From: JAFGCL01 sp964492335
GTDB lineage: Bacteria > Chloroflexota > Dehalococcoidia > UBA2247 > RBG-13-53-26
Direction of reading: 5' to 3'
Assembly: GCA_964492335.1 (NCBI GenBank)
Contig: CAZBJX010000004.1
Span: 1 to 64,000, forward strand
DNA: 64,000 bases
Shown here: positions 56,681-64,000 of the stretch, piece by piece
How the letters are laid out: every line of letters starts with the position of its first letter
Position numbering within the stretch: position 1 is the first letter of the stretch
Translations under genes and position numbers: made by a program
Notes under the pieces: generated by a model
The model's input: the letters and a program-made list of their open reading frames with translations, nothing else
The model's database searches: none
What the model was told of the DNA's origin: nothing

Positions 56681-57078
56681 TGGCGCCGCCCGGGGAGGGG
56701 CTCGCCCTGACCATCGTGGTCCACGATGATGCCTATCTCCCTGTCGTCTGCCTGGAGGAGGGATGGGGGGAAGCCTACCGGACGAAGGCGGCCGTGGTGC
56801 GCCTGGCCAGGGCCGACCTGGAGAAGATGGGCCTGAAGGACAATGCCAGCGTGGAGATCACCGGCCCGGGGGGCTCGGTGGTGGTGGCCGCCAGGTCCGA
56901 TGCCGCCGGCGCCGAGGGCATCGGCCTCATGCCCTCCAGCCTCTACACGAACTGGCTGTCCGGTGGAGGGGCGGGCCCCGGGTTGCTGCCGCGCCGGCAT
57001 ATCGAGGCGCGCGCCGCGGCCACGGCCAGGGGCATCACCCCGGTCGAGGACCTGACAGTGGGAAGGGACCGTGCCTAA
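56677..57078 (+). CDS. FwdD-like molybdopterin-dinucleotide-binding-domain protein
   Basis: 133 aa, small beta-barrel protein: KAAVVRLARADLEKMGLKDNASVEITGPGGSVVV is the molydop-binding-domain signature, as in FwdD. GIGLMPSSLYTNWL supports formylmethanofuran-dehydrogenase subunit D. In the complex FwdD pairs with FwdB to hold the pterin. GTG start inside the FwdB-like stop, or the next codon ATG. The stop overlaps the next start by 8 bp. Confidence 0.78.
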   Translation: MMAPPGEGLALTIVVHDDAYLPVVCLEEGWGEAYRTKAAVVRLARADLEKMGLKDNASVEITGPGGSVVVAARSDAAGAEGIGLMPSSLYTNWLSGGGAGPGLLPRRHIEARAAATARGITPVEDLTVGRDRA

Positions 57079-57565
57079 GAGGGACCTGCAGCCGCTCCAG
57101 ATACACCGGGCGCTGCCGCGGACCAACTGCAAGCTGTGCGGCTCGGCGGGCTGCTACGCCTTCGCCTTCGACCTCATCAGCCGCAGCAAGCGGCCCGAGG
57201 ACTGCCCCCCATTGCTGACGCCGGAGTTCGCCGAGTCGCTGGCGACGCTGAAGGAGCTCTTCGGGGAAGGCGAGCGGATTGAGGGGACCGACCACGTGGT
57301 GGACAGGACCAGGTGCACCGGCTGCGGTGACTGCGTCGCGGTGTGCAACCGGGCCCTCACCACCATCACCAAGGGCGGGCGCTACTCCCAGCGGGCCCCG
57401 GTGCCGCCGCCGCTGGCGATCGTCGACGGCCGCCTCGACGTGGTGGAGTGGAAGAGCTGCAAGCGGGCAACGCCCGGGCTGGATATCTGCAACCTCTGCG
57501 CCGACAAGTGCCCGTTTTCCGCCATCGACCTGGTGAAGGCCGAAGAGGAAGATGAGGAGTGGTAG
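57071..57565 (+). CDS. Fe-S protein: CdhE/AcsC-type 4Fe-4S domain plus ferredoxin domain
   Basis: 164 aa. TNCKLCGSAGCYAFAFDL ... DCPPL (Cys20, 23, 28, 45) matches the 4Fe-4S domain found at the N-terminus of the corrinoid protein large subunit and in related redox proteins. A second part has CTGCGDCVAVC and CNLCADKCPFSAIDL, giving two more clusters. The C-terminus is acidic. Likely passes electrons to or from the FwdBD-like pair. GTG start behind GGAAGGGA. Confidence 0.85.
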   Translation: MPKRDLQPLQIHRALPRTNCKLCGSAGCYAFAFDLISRSKRPEDCPPLLTPEFAESLATLKELFGEGERIEGTDHVVDRTRCTGCGDCVAVCNRALTTITKGGRYSQRAPVPPPLAIVDGRLDVVEWKSCKRATPGLDICNLCADKCPFSAIDLVKAEEEDEEW

Positions 57566-57596
57566 CCGCCGGCCGCGACCCTCGTGATTCCCGGCC

Positions 57597-58397
57597 CTAC
57601 CACATGCCGCCCCCGCCGCTCACGCTGACCGTCTGGCCGGTGAGGAAACCGGCGTGCTCTGAAGCGAAGAACAGGACGGTGTAGGCGATGTCCTCCGGCC
57701 GGCCGAGGCGACGCACGGGCCAGCTTCTGGTGTACCCTTCCAGCTTCTCTGGCGTGAAATAGTCGTAGCCGAACTTGTTCCAGAAGCTGTCCCTTCCGGT
57801 GTCGTCCCGGCTGTGGGGGACGATCCATCCCGGCGAGGCGCAGTTGACCGTGATCCCATACTCGCCGAACTCCCAGGCCAGGGCCCGGGAAAGCGCCATC
57901 ACCCCACCCTTCAACCCCCCGTACACCGCCGTACTTATGGCGGCCTGGCCATTGATTCCCCCGTTGGAGCTGATGTTCACGATCCGGCCGTAGCGCCGCT
58001 CGATCATGTTGTCCACCACGGCCCGGGTGCAGTTGATGACGCTCCAGTAGTTCAGGTCGATCTCTCTGGCCCATTCCTCCCTCTCCTTGTTGATGAAACG
58101 GGCCATGCCGGTGGTGCCGCCGGCGTTGTTCACCAGCACGTCTATTCGGCCGAACCGGTCCAGGGTGGTCTTCACCATGGCCTGCGCGGAATCCCAGTCG
58201 GTGACGTCCGTCTCCACCAGTATCGCGTGCCCGCCTGTGCTGTTGGCCTGGTCCACGGCCTTGCGCCCCTGCTCCACATCTATGTCCGCATTGACGATGT
58301 TGGAGCCCTCAGCGGCGAAGGCCAGCAGAATGCCGCGCCCGATATTGGAGCTCCCGCCGGTCACGATCACCGTCCTGCCCCTCAGTCCCAGGTCCAC
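57597..58397 (-). CDS. Short-chain dehydrogenase/reductase
   Basis: 266 aa. TGGSSNIGRG (cofactor), NNAGG, Ser in NISSNGG, catalytic YGGLK, and a C-terminal FLTGQTVSVSGGGGMW: classical SDR. GTG start six bases after GGGAGG. Substrate unknown. Converges on the Fe-S gene with a 31-bp gap, and is the last gene of the minus-strand block that includes the CODH-like gene. Confidence 0.87.
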   Translation of the reverse strand: MDLGLRGRTVIVTGGSSNIGRGILLAFAAEGSNIVNADIDVEQGRKAVDQANSTGGHAILVETDVTDWDSAQAMVKTTLDRFGRIDVLVNNAGGTTGMARFINKEREEWAREIDLNYWSVINCTRAVVDNMIERRYGRIVNISSNGGINGQAAISTAVYGGLKGGVMALSRALAWEFGEYGITVNCASPGWIVPHSRDDTGRDSFWNKFGYDYFTPEKLEGYTRSWPVRRLGRPEDIAYTVLFFASEHAGFLTGQTVSVSGGGGMW

Positions 58398-58545
58398 GAC
58401 CGACCTCCCTTCTAACCTGCGCCTGCCTCTACGCCGCGCCGCGTCTTCGCGGGTCTTCGCATCCTCTGTCCCGGCAACCCCCGCCCCCTCAGGCCATCCG
58501 CCGCATCATCGGGCCCCGGGCCTCGAGCACCACCCCTGTCCGGGA

Positions 58546-59109
58546 TCATGCCTGGACCGTGATCTCCCACTGGCAGGCGATCTCATCCCGGCTGCTCCGG
58601 GGGGGCAGCTTCAGGGGCTTCGCTCTGGCAGTGGGCAGCAGCAGCTGGAAGTAGTTGTTCATGCAGAACCCCTCCAGCTTGTGGCACACATGCATGATTC
58701 TGGCCGGGTCCGCCTTCTCCAGGTACTCCAGGTTCAGACAACGCCGGGCGGTCCATATGACGCGGTTGCTGTCTATGATCTCGAAGGACCCAATGGGCTG
58801 GAAGGCCATGGACCCCTCAAGGATCAAGTGGGACACCTTGCAGAGGTCCACTGCGTCTTTGACCGGTATGTTCGCCAGCGCGGCCATCCTGGGCCAACCG
58901 ACCCTGGCCTGCTCAAGCCAGAACTCCAGCTCCCACTTGTCTGCCTCTTCCTTCCCGAGCCTGGTCTCAATCATCCTGTGCCAGAGCTCCTCCCATCTCA
59001 AAGCCATGCTCTGCCATTCCCTGGCCAGCTTGATGACGAATTCCTTGGAGAAATCCTCAAGCTTCAGATCATCCTTGATAGGTCCGCTGTAGTCGTTCAA
59101 CTCCGCCAT
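58546..59109 (-). CDS. DUF6125-like protein
   Basis: 187 aa, cytoplasmic. LEDFSKEFVIKLAREWQSMALRWEELW and the later RRCLNLEYLEK, HVCHKLEGFCMNNYF (three Cys and a His) fit my memory of the DUF6125 family from Dehalococcoidia, in which a conserved Cys/His set may bind metal. AAAGGAG precedes the ATG. Its position just downstream of the CODH-like gene suggests a link, but function is unknown. Confidence 0.65.
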   Translation of the reverse strand: MAELNDYSGPIKDDLKLEDFSKEFVIKLAREWQSMALRWEELWHRMIETRLGKEEADKWELEFWLEQARVGWPRMAALANIPVKDAVDLCKVSHLILEGSMAFQPIGSFEIIDSNRVIWTARRCLNLEYLEKADPARIMHVCHKLEGFCMNNYFQLLLPTARAKPLKLPPRSSRDEIACQWEITVQA

Positions 59110-59238
59110 TCCGGCTCCTTTCTGTGCCCCGGGCGCGGCGGCCCCCGGTGTGCCCCTCTCACCGGGCCGGCCTTCCCTGCCGGGGACATGATAGCACGGG
59201 CAGAGTGCCCGGGGAAGCCGTGGGACGCCCTGCAAAGA

Positions 59239-59274
59239 GGTCCGGCGCTTTCCTCCTGAGGAAAGCGCCGGACC
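59239..59274 (-). terminator. 17-bp perfect hairpin after the CdhA-like gene
   Basis: GGTCCGGCGCTTTCCTC and GAGGAAAGCGCCGGACC around a 2-nt centre, 30 bp past the CdhA-like stop. On the minus strand TCTTTG follows, a weak U tract. Likely transcript end or processing site. Confidence 0.6.
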
Positions 59275-59303
59275 GATGTTGCGCTGCGGGGCCGCGCGGG
59301 CGG

Positions 59304-61835
59304 CTACTTACCCTTGTCTGCGTCCTCGCGGGCCTTCTCCACGCCGGCGCGGACCTTGTCCCTCAGGCGCAGGGGCGTCTGGCTAACCAGCCGCGTGCTG
59401 TAGATGCCTTGCTCCATGCCGTAGTTGGCGGCGAACTCGGACATGGTCATTACCCTGCCATCGCGGTGCCTGGCCTTCGTCAGCTTCATGCCGTCCGCAG
59501 CCCAGCCGTGGTCCTTGCCCAGCAGGTTGACCACGCGCCTGCGATGACGCGGCGGCAGCTCGAAGTCCGACCGCACGAACAGCTGCCAGTCCTCGGGGAG
59601 CTGGCCGTAGAAGCGATCGTAGAAGTCGATGAGCACTTCCAGGTGGGTCAGGCGGCTCTCCCGGTAGTCCTTCACGTTGACGACCGATCGGGCCAGCATG
59701 GTCAGCGCCTCTTCCCTGGTCTCCACCGGCACGATGAGGTGTTCCTTCGCCGGCTCCACCTCGCGCTTGTCGCCGGTCTCGCCGTGATAGACCCACCACT
59801 TGCTGCGGTCATACCGGTCGCCCGCCAGGTACCGGTTCCACCCCAGGGACGATGCCGGTCCCACGATGACCGTGGACCCCAGCCGCGCCCAGGCCGCGGC
59901 CACCGCGTACATCCTGTCCGGCATGGCTCCCCAGATGATGACCGACTGGGCGCCGCCCAGGAATATGGAGTCTCCCAGGGGAGGGAGGTTGCCATAGAGC
60001 GAGATGCCTCCGGAGGGGCGCAGCATCAGATACATGGGCACCGAGTGGCAGATGGCGGAGCAGCTGCCGCAGTTGACCAGGTTGCGCGCCGCGGCGGTGG
60101 CGTTGTACTGCTGCATGAGGAACTTCTTCTTCGCCGGGCTGAAGGACCGCGCCATCTCCGCCGCGCCGCAGCCGGCGGTGAAGCACATGTAGCCTCCGTT
60201 GAGCAGCTCGTCGGCGATCCATGCCATATCTTCCTTGTGGGCATCGCCGCAGCCATAGATGGTGACCATGGCCGGGATGCTGCCCCAGCCAACGGCGAAG
60301 GCCGACTGCAGCAGCTCGGTGATGGAGAAGGGGCCCCGTCCCCGCCTCATCATGTACTTGTCCTGGTCGGCCTGCTTCCTCTCAGCCGCCACTATGATGT
60401 CCCGCAGCTGGACCTTGCTGGGGCAGACCTCGTCGCACCGGCCGCAGAAATTGCAGCCCTTCTCCACCTCCATGAACCCCTTCCAGTCGCCGCCGCCCAG
60501 CTCCCGCACCGCCCGGGACACCGGCAGGTTCACCGGGCAGACGATGGAGCAGAGGTCGCAGTCCGGCTTGTGCTCCTTGCACTGCTTGATCGCTTCAGCA
60601 TCGGATATGATGTGAACGCCGGTCCTCTTCAGGCCCTGCGCCACGTTGACAGCCACCTCCCCGGCCTTCTCCACGTCCCGGATCCAGGCCGCCGGGGCAC
60701 CGCCCAGAAGGGAGCTCACTATCTCGTCGGCGGGCACATCGGTGCTGTCTGCCACATCGTCAATCCCGTTGCTGCCCACCCAGATGACCCTGGTGCCCAC
60801 GCGGGCCGCCTCGGAGAGGAGGTCCAGGGGGATACACCCGGGGCTGACCACCAGCACATCGAAGACACCGTTGCGGACGGCCTTGGTGGACCGCACCATG
60901 GGGGCCACTATCCGGCCGCGTTCGTAGAAGCGGACGATGTCGTCGCCCGCCGATCCCATGCCGCAGACCTCGATCTTCTCGGTCAGCTCGTTCTTCTTCA
61001 GGTACTCGATGGCGCACCACGCCGGCAGGAAGTCGTCTCCTACGAAGGCCATCACCGGCTTGCCGGCCTCCACCGAGGCCCACCCGGCGGCCAGCGTGGC
61101 CGGAGGAAACTGCTCGATGCTCTCCAGTTCCTCGTTGGCCGCGCTGATGAAGCCGAAACAGGATATCTTCAGTATCTCGGCCAGGCCCATGCTCAGCAGC
61201 AGCACCGAGCCGGCATGCAGCACCATGCTCTCGAAGTCCATGGCCGAGCCGGTGCCGGAGTAGCTGGCCTGGAACAGCTTCGACAGCTGGGCCTCAGAGT
61301 AGGCCTGGGCCCGGGCCACGTCCTTCAGGGTCTTGATCTGGAGGCCGGCCAGGACGGTGACGGTGGGGGCATGGTCCTGGATGTTGAGGATCTCTCCCAT
61401 GCTCACCCCGGTATCCTCCGGGTGCAGCTTCAGGGCGTAGGTCAGAAGCTGGCGGCCGGCCACCACCTGGGTGGCCAGGCCCCGGCAGGCCTTCCGCAGG
61501 CTCAGGCGGCCCTGGTAGGACTCCATCGCCAGGCCGCATCTGCCCGCGGCCTTCTGCAGATCGCAGGGCCCGAGCTCGCAGTCAGAGCAGACGCCCTTCG
61601 GCTGAGTGTAGAGGGGCTCGCACCTGGACAGGAGCCCGCGGTCCAGCTCGGCGACGTCGGCGGCATCGGGCAGGAGATGAATCCATCCGCCGAAGTTGCT
61701 GTGGCGCCCTTCTACGAAGTCGTTCTCCACGATCTCCAAGATCTCGTCTTCGTAGCCCCGCGCATCGCGCACCACTCCCGTTATGGGCACTTCTAGTGAT
61801 CCAACGTTGGCGATCCTGGCTTCCTTATCCTTCAC
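59304..61835 (-). CDS. CdhA-type CO dehydrogenase catalytic-subunit homolog, divergent
   Basis: 843 aa, length and layout of the archaeal CdhA subunit. N-terminal B/D-cluster motif Cys83, 86, 91, 100 (CSDCELGPC ... RCG), ferredoxin insertion (CDLCSIVCP at 426-434; CNFCGRCDEVCP at 461-472), and C-terminal YGCG (529), TAGCGA (556), NCGSC (592). In place of the GHN-type C-cluster His there is VGDDFLP (266-271). The paired Cys region (ICCTA.D..R in my memory) reads CGMGSAGDD..RF, while Cys334 in SPGCIP is kept. CO oxidation at a normal Ni-Fe-S C-cluster is therefore uncertain. Between two 17-bp hairpins. Confidence 0.8.
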   Translation of the reverse strand: MKDKEARIANVGSLEVPITGVVRDARGYEDEILEIVENDFVEGRHSNFGGWIHLLPDAADVAELDRGLLSRCEPLYTQPKGVCSDCELGPCDLQKAAGRCGLAMESYQGRLSLRKACRGLATQVVAGRQLLTYALKLHPEDTGVSMGEILNIQDHAPTVTVLAGLQIKTLKDVARAQAYSEAQLSKLFQASYSGTGSAMDFESMVLHAGSVLLLSMGLAEILKISCFGFISAANEELESIEQFPPATLAAGWASVEAGKPVMAFVGDDFLPAWCAIEYLKKNELTEKIEVCGMGSAGDDIVRFYERGRIVAPMVRSTKAVRNGVFDVLVVSPGCIPLDLLSEAARVGTRVIWVGSNGIDDVADSTDVPADEIVSSLLGGAPAAWIRDVEKAGEVAVNVAQGLKRTGVHIISDAEAIKQCKEHKPDCDLCSIVCPVNLPVSRAVRELGGGDWKGFMEVEKGCNFCGRCDEVCPSKVQLRDIIVAAERKQADQDKYMMRRGRGPFSITELLQSAFAVGWGSIPAMVTIYGCGDAHKEDMAWIADELLNGGYMCFTAGCGAAEMARSFSPAKKKFLMQQYNATAAARNLVNCGSCSAICHSVPMYLMLRPSGGISLYGNLPPLGDSIFLGGAQSVIIWGAMPDRMYAVAAAWARLGSTVIVGPASSLGWNRYLAGDRYDRSKWWVYHGETGDKREVEPAKEHLIVPVETREEALTMLARSVVNVKDYRESRLTHLEVLIDFYDRFYGQLPEDWQLFVRSDFELPPRHRRRVVNLLGKDHGWAADGMKLTKARHRDGRVMTMSEFAANYGMEQGIYSTRLVSQTPLRLRDKVRAGVEKAREDADKGK

Positions 61836-61892
61836 AGCTTTCTCCTTCTGAATATTCCCTCACCCGGGTCCGCCGGGCCGGCCCCGAACAGA

Positions 61893-61928
61893 CAGAGGTT
61901 CCGGCATCCCCGGATGCCGGAACCTCTG
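61893..61928. other. 17-bp perfect hairpin before the CdhA-like gene
   Basis: CAGAGGTTCCGGCATCC and GGATGCCGGAACCTCTG around a 2-nt centre, same geometry as 59239-59274. No U-run on either side; it sits in the 148-bp gap between the zinc-protein and CdhA-like genes and may protect or process the mRNA. Confidence 0.55.
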
Positions 61929-61983
61929 GTGGTCTCAACCAGACCCGGCCCGGTCTGCCGCCAGCCGCCGACCCTCAGCGTCG

Positions 61984-62202
61984 CTAGTCAACGAAGTCCA
62001 CTTCCTTCATGCACGTCTCGCAGACCTTCTGCTTCTTCATGCCGGACTTCAGAGGGCTGGTGAGCACCCCCAGCACCCTCTGCCCCGGGTTCTCCACGGA
62101 CACTTCCTTGACGCACTCGGCACAAAGCGGGACTCCGCAGACGTTGCACTTCTGCTCCGCCGGCTTCTTCTTGCACACGCCACACAATTGCTCTGACATC
62201 AT
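61984..62202 (-). CDS. Small Cys-rich zinc-finger protein of the CODH/ACS block
   Basis: 72 aa. Four CxxC-type pairs: CGVC, CNVC, C..C in PLCAECVKE and CETC, resembling a B-box/treble-clef-like double zinc site. GAGAGG precedes tandem ATG codons. It lies 18 bp after the cdhC stop, so it is in the same operon. A metal-handling or assembly role in acetyl-CoA synthase is possible. Confidence 0.75.
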   Translation of the reverse strand: MMSEQLCGVCKKKPAEQKCNVCGVPLCAECVKEVSVENPGQRVLGVLTSPLKSGMKKQKVCETCMKEVDFVD

Positions 62203-62220
62203 CCACCTCTCGTTGATTGT

Positions 62221-63585
62221 CTAGTCCGACGGCCAGGCCCCGCCCGGCGGCGGCACCTTCAGCGGCACGGGCTCACCGTTCTTCCAGTATTTCTGCACCA
62301 CGGGGTGATTCTTCTTCTTCAAGAACTCCTTCAGGTCCTTGGGGTCGATGGCATCCTGCTCCGTGGCTATCTTGTCGTAGATCTCCTCCGGGATGAACTC
62401 CGCGACCTCCTTCTTGAGGTCGGAGGGCATCCACACGATGCGGGCCCAGCCGCCGTCGCCCTTCAGGAACGTCTTGCTCTGCATGGAGCGCACGGAAACG
62501 CCCTTGTTCCCATGGTTCTGGGAGCCTCCGGAGATGGTCCCGGCCAGGCGCGAGAACTTGATTCCCAGCGGGGTCACGCCGATGTAGCGCCGCACTGCCA
62601 CGCCGATGCCGTCCACCTCCGGTATGTAGAAGGCGGCCCCCTCGAAGCAGCCGCAGTTCGTGGTAGGGTACTTGATGGCGCTGAATATGTTGCAGTGCTT
62701 GATCTGGTGGTTGGACCTCTCGTAGACGGCCTCGTCCACGCCGACGTAGCTGCCCGTCAGTTCGTTGATGCACTCCCCCTTGGGTATGCGGAAGATGTAG
62801 CCCTCCGGGTCGAGCTCGATGGTCACCTCTGCGCCGTTGTAGGAGAGGATGCCGCAGTAAGGGATCTGGCTCGGAGTGATCACGCAGACGTGGTTCGGCG
62901 CCAGGGACTTGCAGATGGTGCAGCCGTAGAACACGTCCACATCGGAGTCCTCCAGGGTGGTCGCCAGTTCCTGAGCCTTCAACCTCTGGACGCCGGCCCT
63001 GTAGAGGGGCTCGACGAGCTTCATGCCGCCGACCTCCTCGGAGGCGATGATCCAGCGGAAGTCCATGGCCTCCACCTGGGGCACCACGGTCTTGATGAAG
63101 GCGTAGATGATCTGGCACAGCTTGGGGAATGTCAGGCGCCCCACGATGGCCTTGCTGAATCGCATCCAGGGGGCCGCGAACGAGCCGAAGGCCATGTAGC
63201 CTTCGATGCCATGGAGAGACATGGACATCTGCCGCTCGATGTACTCGCGGTGCCTCTGGGTTATCCCCTTGCCGTGGACCCTGATATCCCAGCACGACGG
63301 GAACGAGCTGCCCGGCTCGACTTCGTGTATGTCAGGCCCGATGAGGGTCATCACGCCGTCGCGGACGATGCCCGGCTCCTCGATGACCTCCAGTATGGTG
63401 TAGCTCTTGTACTCCCACTTCGGCCCCGAGAGCTCGATCTGCATGTCGGCTTTCTTCACTTCCGCCACCCATCGGATGCCCAGGCCGATGTTGTTCAGCC
63501 CGTCCCACAGATGGTCCGGGTCGGTGGGGAACTGGTACTCCCTCCCCTCGGGTATCTTCACCCCGGCTAGCTCTGCTTCGCTCAC
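62221..63585 (-). CDS. cdhC: Acetyl-CoA synthase catalytic subunit (CdhC type, A-cluster)
   Basis: 454 aa. The A-cluster ligands are complete: Cys222, 225, 234 and 244 (GCTICKSLAPNHVCVITPS ... YCG) and Cys311-Gly-Cys313 (NCGCFEG). Spacings 3, 9, 10, 67 and 2 equal those of the Moorella AcsB ligands 506/509/518/528/595/597. It lacks the N-terminal CODH-docking domain of bacterial AcsB, so it is the archaeal-length form. It makes or splits acetyl-CoA from CO, CoA and methyl-corrinoid. GTG start five bases after AAGGAGG. No CdhD/CdhE corrinoid genes are visible. Confidence 0.92.
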   Translation of the reverse strand: MSEAELAGVKIPEGREYQFPTDPDHLWDGLNNIGLGIRWVAEVKKADMQIELSGPKWEYKSYTILEVIEEPGIVRDGVMTLIGPDIHEVEPGSSFPSCWDIRVHGKGITQRHREYIERQMSMSLHGIEGYMAFGSFAAPWMRFSKAIVGRLTFPKLCQIIYAFIKTVVPQVEAMDFRWIIASEEVGGMKLVEPLYRAGVQRLKAQELATTLEDSDVDVFYGCTICKSLAPNHVCVITPSQIPYCGILSYNGAEVTIELDPEGYIFRIPKGECINELTGSYVGVDEAVYERSNHQIKHCNIFSAIKYPTTNCGCFEGAAFYIPEVDGIGVAVRRYIGVTPLGIKFSRLAGTISGGSQNHGNKGVSVRSMQSKTFLKGDGGWARIVWMPSDLKKEVAEFIPEEIYDKIATEQDAIDPKDLKEFLKKKNHPVVQKYWKNGEPVPLKVPPPGGAWPSD

Positions 63586-63671
63586 TTTGACCTCCTTCTG
63601 CTTAGACCCGAATGCCCCTGACTCCGCCGGCTGGAGAGGGGCCCGATTGCGGGGACCTCGCAAGCCAGCCA

Positions 63672-63719
63672 ATCATAGATGTACACCACTTCCCGTCGGT
63701 GCGCCGTGACGCAGGTCAC
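63672..63719 (-). promoter_or_regulatory. Putative cdhC promoter with CRP/FNR-like site
   Basis: Minus-strand TATGAT (63677-63672) as -10, with no good -35. GTGACGCAGGTCAC (63706-63719) is an inverted repeat GTGA-N6-TCAC centred about 47 bp upstream of the expected start, the same type as the site before clpC. Confidence 0.4.
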
Positions 63720-63756
63720 CCCACCCCCTCACGGCCACAATGCCCGGGCATCGCTC

Positions 63757-64000
63757 CTATCCCATGATGTTCAAGGGAACGGCCGCCAGGGTCGGGGCCA
63801 GCCTGACCAGATCGTCGACGGTCCACGGCCCTTCCGCCCTGGTATCGCGGTACAGGCCCGCGATCTCGAACGGCTTGGAGTAGACGGCCACGCGCCCTCC
63901 CTGGACACCAATCACCTTGCCATTGAATATCCGGCCCTCCTCGCTGCAGAGGTAGGCCACTATCGGGGACACGTACTCCGGGCCGGGCATGTTTATGACC
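63757..64000 (-). CDS. Short-chain dehydrogenase/reductase, C-terminal part (runs off the window)
   Basis: 81 residues visible; the frame is open to the window edge, so the start lies outside. VINMPGPEYVSPIVAYLCSEE, GVQGGRVAVYSKPFEI and GPWTVDDLVRLAPTL closely parallel the C-terminal extension of the SDR at 18600-19550, identifying it as a paralog. Substrate unknown. It precedes cdhC on the same strand with a 171-bp gap. Confidence 0.8.
   Translation of the reverse strand, partial: VINMPGPEYVSPIVAYLCSEEGRIFNGKVIGVQGGRVAVYSKPFEIAGLYRDTRAEGPWTVDDLVRLAPTLAAVPLNIMG

Overview
This is a GC-rich bacterial chromosome segment, most likely from an uncultured anaerobic Chloroflexota of the class Dehalococcoidia. 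The assignment is an inference. It rests on the rpoB-rpoC pair, an ISNCY/IS1202-type insertion-sequence relic, DUF6125-like and small zinc-ribbon proteins that I associate with that class, several acyl-CoA-type oxidoreductase modules, an archaeal-type CO dehydrogenase/acetyl-CoA synthase gene pair and repeated SDR paralogs. The window carries one tRNA gene, no rRNA and no CRISPR array.

Layout. Positions 1-15.6 kb hold mostly single genes: a repeat-rich surface protein, an HDAC-fold protein, glpX, a candidate small RNA, a zinc-ribbon miniprotein, a KAS-III enzyme, a TIM-barrel isomerase-like protein, two convergent HD-GYP signalling proteins and a GH3 glycosidase. Similar IS-end sequences lie at both edges of this part. 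Positions 15.6-25 kb are lipid/acyl-CoA metabolism: an HMG-CoA-synthase-like/DUF35 fusion, a thiolase, an SDR, an MFS transporter, nitroreductase, BirA, an acyl-CoA dehydrogenase and an NDP-forming acyl-CoA synthetase-like protein. Positions 25-31.5 kb hold unknown genes, a B12-binding radical SAM protein, a macrodomain-HDAC operon that runs into tRNA-Ser(GCU), MiaB and a DUF5343-type protein behind a consensus promoter. Positions 31.7-36 kb form an unusual cluster of three complete FtsZ-like GTPases interleaved with small membrane proteins. Positions 36-49.5 kb hold an ArsA/GET3-type ATPase, a HTH/AT-hook-like protein, rpoBC with an acidic tail on RpoC, and clpC-dtd.

Positions 49.5-64 kb are the metabolic highlight. 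One plus-strand operon (51.4-57.6 kb) encodes a MoxR/BchI-like AAA+ ATPase, a CooC-type nickel-insertion ATPase, a BchD-like AAA-VWA protein, FwdB- and FwdD-like formylmethanofuran-dehydrogenase subunits and a multi-cluster iron-sulfur protein. Facing it on the minus strand are an acetyl-CoA synthase catalytic subunit (CdhC type, complete A-cluster ligands), a small zinc protein, a divergent CdhA-type CO dehydrogenase, a DUF6125-like protein and SDRs. Together they suggest C1/acetyl-CoA metabolism with dedicated metallocentre-maturation machinery. The CdhA-like protein seems to lack some C-cluster ligands, so it may not be an ordinary CO dehydrogenase.

The best candidates for undescribed biology are the triple FtsZ/small-membrane-protein cluster, the AAA-CooC-VWA-Fwd operon with matching four-cysteine insertions in both AAA proteins, the modified CODH, and several structured noncoding elements. 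All family calls come from reading motifs without database searches.
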